37,430 nt of DNA, from the NCBI GenBank assembly GCA_945829115.1, contig CALZTP010000014.1:1-37430 (forward strand), written 5' to 3'. Position numbers and translations under genes: made by a program. The DNA is from an uncultured bacterium. Lineage in GTDB: Bacteria; Bacteroidota; Bacteroidia; Bacteroidales; Bacteroidaceae. Below are positions 32,661-37,430 of this stretch, in pieces. Every line of letters begins with the position of its first letter. The stretch's first letter is position 1. The notes beneath the pieces are model-generated. The model was not told the DNA's origin and made no database searches. It was given only the letters and a program-made list of their open reading frames with translations.

Positions 32661-34982
32661 TTACTTCTTTACAGTACGCTTTGTGGAGACCGGATTGTTC
32701 ACAATCTCCATGCACTCTTCGTAGGTGAGCTCCTGAACCTTCTCGTGAACAGCCTTTGGAAGGCGGTAGTTCTTTCCCTCGAAGGCGATATAAGGACCGT
32801 AGCGACCGTTAAGCAACTGCATGTTTGGGTTTTCATCGAAGGTCTTGATATGTCGCTGAACCTCCTGCCTCCTCTTCTCCTCAATAAGGTGAATGGCTGC
32901 TTCAAGGTCGATGACGAGAGGGTCTAAATCTTTCGGGATAGAGACATACTTGTTGTCGTGGAGGATGTAAGGACCGAAGCGACCAGCACCAATGGTCACA
33001 AGATTGCCTTCGAACAGTCCGAGGTTGCGAGGGAGGGAGAATAACGAGAGGGCTTCGTCAAGAGTGATGGTCTCCATAGATTTGTCGGCAGGCATCTGAG
33101 CGAAGCGAGGCTTCTCAGTGTCTTCTGCAGAGCCTATCTGCACCACAGGACCGTATCTGCCAATCTTCACATAAACAGGCTTTCCTGTCTTTGGATCTTT
33201 TCCGATCTCTCTTTCTCCAGCCTTATGCTCAGAGCGTGCATTGATGGTTTTCTCTACTGTCGGCTCAAAGTCCTTGTAGAAGCCCCTCAGCATCTTTATC
33301 CAGCTCTCCTTGCCATCTGCAATCTCATCGAATTTCTCTTCTACCTTTGCAGTGAAGTTATAGTCCATGATGCCAGGGAAATACTGAATGAGGAAGTCGT
33401 TTACAACAATTCCGATGTCGGTTGGAAGAAGCTTTCCCTTGTCGGAGCCTGCCATCTCTTTCTTGATGCGAGAGGAGATAACATTTCCGCGAAGAGTGTC
33501 TATGACATACTGGCGCTCCTCGCCCTTCTTATCGCCTTTCTGAACATACTCACGCTGCTGGATTGTGGAGATGGTTGGAGCGTAGGTTGATGGGCGACCA
33601 ATTCCCAATTCCTCAAGCTTATGCACAAGCGATGCCTCGGTATATCTCACTGGCGACTGAGAGAAACGCTCGGTAGAGGTAATCTCTCTACGGTTAAGCA
33701 CCTGACCAACAGAGAGCTGCGGCAACTGACTGGTGTAGTTCTCCTGATCCTGCTCGTCGTCACGACTTTCTGTGTATACCTTCAAGAAGCCGTCGAACGT
33801 AACAACCTCTCCCTGAGCAATGAAAATCTCGGTGGTTCCCTCAACAGAGATATTTATCTGTGTCTTCTCAATCTCTGCATCTGCCATCTGGGAGGCAACC
33901 GTACGCTTCCAGATAAGGTCATAGAGGCGTTTCTCTTGAACTGTGCCGTCAATCTTTGTCTGATTCATATAGGTTGGGCGGATAGCCTCATGAGCCTCCT
34001 GGGCACCCTTCGACTTGGTGAGGAAATTTCTCGGATGGCTGTATTCGGCACTGTATTCGCGGAGAATCTCTTCTTTTGTTGCTCCTATGCAGAGTTTAGA
34101 GAGATTCACAGAGTCAGTACGCATATAGGTAATCAAACCATTCTCATAGAGATGTTGTGCAACCATCATGGTCTGCGAAACGGTGAATCCTAACTTCCTT
34201 GCTGCCTCCTGCTGGAGGGTGGAGGTGGTGAACGGAGGTGCTGGTGTACGGTGAAGCGGTTTCTGCTGGATTTCAGAGACTTTGAATTCTGCTTCCTTGC
34301 AGGCATTTAAGAAATCTTCTGCATCCTTGTGCTTCGTGAAGCGCTTGTCGAGCTCTGCCTTTATCTCTATCGGATGCCCGTTCTCGACAACAGTGAAGAT
34401 GGCGTTGATGCGGTAGTAAGGCTCTGAATTGAACGATTGAATCTCTCGCTCTCGCTCTACAATAAGGCGAACGGCAACCGACTGCACACGACCGGCAGAG
34501 AGGGCTGGCTTTACCTTTCTCCACAACACGGGAGAGAGCTTAAAGCCTACAAGGCGGTCGAGAACACGACGTGCCTGCTGAGCATCCACAAGGTTCATGT
34601 CTAAATGGCGAGGGTTCTGAATGGCTTCAAGGATTGCTGGCTTCGTGATCTCATGGAAAACGATTCGCGAAGTCTTCTTTTCGTCGAGACCGAGAACCTC
34701 ACAAAGGTGCCAAGAGATTGCCTCTCCCTCGCGGTCTTCATCGGATGCCAGCCAGATCTTGTCTGCCTTCTTTGCCTGACTCTTCAGTTCGCTTACGAGC
34801 TTCTGCTTCTCCTCTGGAATCTCGTATTCTGGTTCCAGGGTGTCGAGGTCGATACTGATCTCCTTTTTCTTCAAGTCCCTAATGTGACCATACGAAGACA
34901 TCACCTTATACTCTTTCCCAAGGAATTTCTCTATGGTCTTCGCCTTGGCAGGGCTCTCCACGATAACTAAGTTTTCTTGCAT
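32661..34982 (-). CDS. topA: DNA topoisomerase I
   Basis: This 773-residue type IA topoisomerase has a TOPRIM domain with VIVESPAKAKTIEKFLG at the start (Glu9) and SDEDREGEA (Asp81, Asp83). The catalytic Tyr is residue 286 in GLITYMRTDS. The C-terminal region lacks Cys4 zinc ribbons; instead it has three GRYGP/GRFGP-type repeats (GRYGPVVQIG, GRFGPYILHD, GRYGPYIAFE), the TOPRIM C-terminal repeat form common in Bacteroidetes. The enzyme relaxes negative supercoils behind RNA polymerase. A -7-like promoter element (TACTTTTG, minus strand) lies at 35070-35077. Confidence 0.97.
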   Translation of the reverse strand: MQENLVIVESPAKAKTIEKFLGKEYKVMSSYGHIRDLKKKEISIDLDTLEPEYEIPEEKQKLVSELKSQAKKADKIWLASDEDREGEAISWHLCEVLGLDEKKTSRIVFHEITKPAILEAIQNPRHLDMNLVDAQQARRVLDRLVGFKLSPVLWRKVKPALSAGRVQSVAVRLIVEREREIQSFNSEPYYRINAIFTVVENGHPIEIKAELDKRFTKHKDAEDFLNACKEAEFKVSEIQQKPLHRTPAPPFTTSTLQQEAARKLGFTVSQTMMVAQHLYENGLITYMRTDSVNLSKLCIGATKEEILREYSAEYSHPRNFLTKSKGAQEAHEAIRPTYMNQTKIDGTVQEKRLYDLIWKRTVASQMADAEIEKTQINISVEGTTEIFIAQGEVVTFDGFLKVYTESRDDEQDQENYTSQLPQLSVGQVLNRREITSTERFSQSPVRYTEASLVHKLEELGIGRPSTYAPTISTIQQREYVQKGDKKGEERQYVIDTLRGNVISSRIKKEMAGSDKGKLLPTDIGIVVNDFLIQYFPGIMDYNFTAKVEEKFDEIADGKESWIKMLRGFYKDFEPTVEKTINARSEHKAGEREIGKDPKTGKPVYVKIGRYGPVVQIGSAEDTEKPRFAQMPADKSMETITLDEALSLFSLPRNLGLFEGNLVTIGAGRFGPYILHDNKYVSIPKDLDPLVIDLEAAIHLIEEKRRQEVQRHIKTFDENPNMQLLNGRYGPYIAFEGKNYRLPKAVHEKVQELTYEECMEIVNNPVSTKRTVKK

Positions 34983-35069
34983 ATTCTATTCTGTATTTTC
35001 TTGTTTCAAAATGATGGTGAACGGAGGGAATTTGCATGCCTTCTCCATTTCATAAACCTTTTCGGGCGG

Positions 35070-35077
35070 CAAAAGTA
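35070..35077 (-). promoter_or_regulatory. Probable -7 element of the topA promoter
   Basis: TACTTTTG on the minus strand matches TAnnTTTG and lies about 88 nt before the topA ATG. The -33 region is poor. The 211-bp gap holds no gene. Confidence 0.45.
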
Positions 35078-35193
35078 CTCAAAAGTTTTTTCTCCACATT
35101 ATTATAAAGGTAATTGTTATGTTTTTTTAAGATTTGAAACACCTCTCTTGCAAAGGTTACGATAAAAAAATATGCACAAAACCGTTTCAAGCA

Positions 35194-35712
35194 TCATTTA
35201 ACCATCCAGACATCGAGTGTAATGGTGCCTGGAGTGCCAAAAGAGGGAGAACAGACAAAGATGGCGTTGTTCAGCCAGGCATATTTGCTATCGGAAGGAG
35301 CCTCAAACTTTGGTGCTGCCTTGAAATAGAAGGTGTCGTTGCCTGTGGAGTCTTTTCCAGAATATACTATCCCTTGGTTTCGCACATGGATATAGACTCC
35401 GTCATGGGTTTTTATTGAATAAACGGCTTCAAGTGTGGTGCGATGCCCATCGGTGCTTATGAGTTGGTAGTCAGCACCTCCATTGATGATACTGCCACGA
35501 AGGAGCGGTCCTTCAAAGGTTCCGCCCGTGATGGGAATCACATGGCGTTTCCCCGCCTGCGTCTCTCCTACGGTATATGCTTCTCCGAGGGTTACGTTCA
35601 GCTGCATCACGAACTCCAATTCTGGTGTGTCTGCTTTTGGGGAAACGCTCTGTGCCTTAATCGACAGTGAAGAAAAGGCAAGGAAAACGGTCAACAAGAA
35701 TAATCTTACCAT
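35194..35712 (-). CDS. DUF3237 (UPF0311) family secreted protein
   Basis: This 172-residue protein has a signal peptide (MVRLFLLTVFLAFSSLSIKAQ) and so is exported. The rest is one beta-rich DUF3237 domain. Recognisable blocks are LEFVMQLNVTLGEAYTVGETQAG, VIPITGGTFEGP..RGSIINGGADYQL and the C-terminal FVCSPSFGTPGTITLDVWMV. The family is widespread and its biochemical role is not established. The gene lies 20 nt after the DinB-like gene on the same strand and is likely the last of a minus-strand run from 37362. Confidence 0.85.
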   Translation of the reverse strand: MVRLFLLTVFLAFSSLSIKAQSVSPKADTPELEFVMQLNVTLGEAYTVGETQAGKRHVIPITGGTFEGPLLRGSIINGGADYQLISTDGHRTTLEAVYSIKTHDGVYIHVRNQGIVYSGKDSTGNDTFYFKAAPKFEAPSDSKYAWLNNAIFVCSPSFGTPGTITLDVWMVK

Positions 35713-35732
35713 ATCTCGAGAGAGTTGTTTTT

Positions 35733-36227
35733 TTACAATAGTTCATGAATATGCCCGAAGTGAAGATTCAGATGATTGATATATCCACGTATCATTCCAT
35801 CAAGCGTAACGCGACAGCCTTCGTAGTCAACCCAATAGTTTTCAAGTTTTGTTTCATCTACAGAGCGAATGACATGACAGATGTGACGGTTATAAAGGTT
35901 TAAGAGCATCACTAACGTCTGCCAGTCTTCATGTTGATAGTCTTGAAGGGAGATCCAAAGGTCGTTGTCTTGAGTGTAATCGGGAAAAACGAGCATCCCC
36001 ATCTCTGTGTTTGGCATGGAGTGCCCACAACGAGGGGCATACTGTAGGCGCACCATACGTTGGTGGTTGTTTGAGGCAGAGTCAACAAGGTGCCCCACAA
36101 GCATCTTCACCGTACGATTCTGACCGTTTCTCTTCTCGTTCACCTGCTCTTCTGACAAGGAGAGCAAAAAAGGTATCTCGCGGTTCATGACCTCGTTGAT
36201 ACCGTCAATCACTTCTTGGTATCTCAT
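35733..36227 (-). CDS. DinB-like four-helix metal-binding protein
   Basis: This 164-residue protein is all-helical by appearance. His46 (VGHLVDSASNNH) opens a putative metal triad that would be completed by a His near residue 118 and one in the C-terminal LNLHFGHIHELL (His156-161). This is the DinB/YfiT pattern; members include thiol transferases and proteins of unknown role. No substrate can be inferred. It follows the Cys-rich small gene by about 80 nt and precedes the DUF3237 gene by 20 nt. Confidence 0.75.
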   Translation of the reverse strand: MRYQEVIDGINEVMNREIPFLLSLSEEQVNEKRNGQNRTVKMLVGHLVDSASNNHQRMVRLQYAPRCGHSMPNTEMGMLVFPDYTQDNDLWISLQDYQHEDWQTLVMLLNLYNRHICHVIRSVDETKLENYWVDYEGCRVTLDGMIRGYINHLNLHFGHIHELL

Positions 36228-36306
36228 ATTCTGTCTCTGTTGACTATTTCTTGGTATCTACAAGAAAATAATTGCAACTGATATTTTTTGTAAACAATAA
36301 AAACCA

Positions 36307-36495
36307 CTATCTTCTATAAAGATTATATTTCTCACACATTTCTGCTCTTTCCTCCTCACTGAGACTTCGCAGGTATCTCTTCCAGCCTGGACAAAAGCGA
36401 GTGTGCCAGTGCCAAAAGCGGGCAATCAGCGATTTGGGATTCTCTTCATATTTGTGCCTCATCTTGCACTGAGCACATGGATGTTCCATTTCCAT
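36307..36495 (-). CDS. Small Cys/Trp-rich conserved protein
   Basis: This 62-residue protein carries CAQC (7-10), His14, FWHWHTRFC with Cys35, and a Cys near residue 54 in AEMCEKYN. It is strongly basic and has no signal or membrane segment. I recognise the segment around NPKSLIARFWHWHTRFCPGWK as resembling small conserved Bacteroidales proteins without a known role; the Cys pair plus His could bind a metal. It lies 18 nt after the GNAT gene on the same strand. A start at the second Met (36489) is possible. Confidence 0.7.
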   Translation of the reverse strand: MEMEHPCAQCKMRHKYEENPKSLIARFWHWHTRFCPGWKRYLRSLSEEERAEMCEKYNLYRR

Positions 36496-36513
36496 AAGTA
36501 GTTGTGATTATGA

Positions 36514-37029
36514 TTAGAAAGACAGTCTCAAGACCCTAATAGGCTTGCTGGAGCCTTGGTAAAGGTGATCGTCGAAAGCAGTCTCACCAGTAGGGAGGAA
36601 ACCACATTTCTCCATCACGCGCCCAGAGGCGGAATTGTCGGTGAAATGCCCACTGATAAGTGATGGGATTTCTGTTGTCTCACGGATATGGTTTATCATC
36701 ATGGCAAGAGCTTCCGTGCATATCCCCTTTCCCCAAAACGGCTTGCCTACCCAATAGCCTACGGTGGGTTCTCCATCGCGAGAAGGGAGGGAGCAGTCGC
36801 AAGAAGGTCCATAGCCCATGGCTCCTATCACCTCTCCAGTTTCATTCCATACAATCGCCCAGGTGGTGGGGTTGTTGAACACTGTTCGTATGATCTCTAA
36901 GCTCTCCGCCTCTGACTGATGTGGTGCCCAACCAGCACGCAGGCCCACCTCCGAGTCACTGGCATATCGATACAGAGCCTCAGCATCTTTTTCTTGCCAG
37001 TGGCGGAGGGTTATTCGTTCTGACTTCAT
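36514..37029 (-). CDS. GNAT-family N-acetyltransferase (RimJ/RimL-like)
   Basis: Using the ATG at 37029 gives 171 residues; a GTG at 37044 would add five. The fold is recognisable from MKSERITLRHWQEKDAEAL at the N-terminus, GEVIGAMGYG in the middle, and YWVGKPFWGKGICTEA, where the WGKGIC segment is the acetyl-CoA loop (R/QxxGxG/A). NSASGRVMEKCGF is the usual RimL-type C-terminal block. It acetylates an amine, perhaps a protein N-terminus, peptide or small molecule; the target is unknown. It lies close after ybjQ and 18 nt before the 62-residue gene. Confidence 0.9.
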   Translation of the reverse strand: MKSERITLRHWQEKDAEALYRYASDSEVGLRAGWAPHQSEAESLEIIRTVFNNPTTWAIVWNETGEVIGAMGYGPSCDCSLPSRDGEPTVGYWVGKPFWGKGICTEALAMMINHIRETTEIPSLISGHFTDNSASGRVMEKCGFLPTGETAFDDHLYQGSSKPIRVLRLSF

Positions 37030-37044
37030 AGTGTTCTTTTTCAC

Positions 37045-37362
37045 TTAGACAATCACTGCCGTTCCACTTGCCGTAACCATAAGCATGGAGCCGTTTGCGC
37101 CAAGAGCCTCATAGTCAAGGTCTACACCAATAACAGCATTAGCACCCATCAACTGGGCACGCTCTTGCATCTCTTTGAGTGCAATATCTTTTGCTTCACG
37201 CAATACGCTCTCATAGGAACTACTTCTTCCGCCTACAATATCGCGGATTCCAGCAAAGAAGTCCTTCACAAAATTTGCACCGATGATGGTTTCTCCTGTC
37301 ACCAAACCTTTGTATTCCTTTATAGGATGTCCCTCAATAGTGGGAGTTGTTGTTACAATCAT
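37045..37362 (-). CDS. YbjQ/UPF0145 family protein
   Basis: This 105-residue protein matches the YbjQ family: [19 protein letters not shown] at the start, [38 protein letters not shown], and [16 protein letters not shown] near the C-terminus. The family forms pentamers and is labelled a heavy-metal-binding domain in databases, but its cellular role is unproven. It is the first gene of the small minus-strand run. The 68 bp upstream contain a weak 5-bp hairpin (37403-37419) and no clear TAnnTTTG promoter. Confidence 0.92.
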   Translation of the reverse strand: MIVTTTPTIEGHPIKEYKGLVTGETIIGANFVKDFFAGIRDIVGGRSSSYESVLREAKDIALKEMQERAQLMGANAVIGVDLDYEALGANGSMLMVTASGTAVIV

Positions 37363-37430
37363 AATACTTTCTTTAATTTGTTTGTTTGAATATTTAAGTT
37401 AGGTGGAATAATTGTCCACACAATCTAAAT

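Overview
The window reads as chromosomal DNA of a Bacteroidales bacterium, most likely Prevotella or a close relative. The evidence is a SusC/SusD pair, promoters of the Bacteroidetes type (TTTG, about 20 nt, then TAnnTTTG), almost no Shine-Dalgarno sequences, S46 and S41 peptidases, a YbeY with the third metal ligand changed to Asp, and a TopA that ends in C-terminal repeats rather than zinc ribbons. The genus is inferred from gene content and not proven.

Layout. Positions 1-8160 hold a compact plus-strand polysaccharide utilisation locus: SusC, SusD, a two-part surface lipoprotein (DUF4960-like) and a GH32 lipoprotein. This points to fructan (inulin, levan or fructo-oligosaccharide) capture. 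A strong promoter, preceded by a perfect hairpin built from two GTTGCAAC palindromes, lies just upstream. Copies of one repeat element flank the locus: part of one copy at 1-60 and a complete 166-bp copy with 21-bp perfect terminal inverted repeats at 8289-8454. Positions 8550-10600 hold an S41 peptidase (minus) and tRNA-Pro(GGG) (plus). Positions 10900-15900 hold glutaminase, a membrane-bound nucleotide-sugar dehydratase/epimerase and GlmS, linking glutamine use to amino-sugar and surface-glycan synthesis. Positions 16295-22665 hold S41 peptidase, PAP2 phosphatase with a barrel-like tail, DPP7-type S46 peptidase and Na+-coupled NSS transporter, all on the minus strand; the last two abut with no gap and look like a peptide-use module. 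Positions 22833-27350 hold parE, a GNAT-like protein and a THUMP-like methyltransferase. Positions 27561-29654 hold ruvB, coaD and ybeY on the plus strand. Positions 29890-34982 hold an ECF sigma factor with a probable anti-sigma partner, and argB, aroK and topA. Positions 35194-37362 hold a run of small accessory genes (DUF3237, DinB-like, a Cys-rich 62-residue protein, GNAT, YbjQ).

Most genes are ordinary housekeeping. The unusual material is mainly non-coding. It includes a dispersed TAGGTGTGCA/TGCACACCTA end motif (one copy supplies the start codon of the S46 peptidase), a GC-rich repeat/hairpin cluster next to tRNA-Pro, an iteron-like triple repeat upstream of an S41 gene, and three genes (NSS transporter, ruvB, coaD) whose 3' ends appear tandemly duplicated just past the stop codon. 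No CRISPR array, integrase, transposase, phage or defence island was seen. I found no clear candidate for a wholly new multi-gene system; the repeat family is the best candidate for something undescribed.
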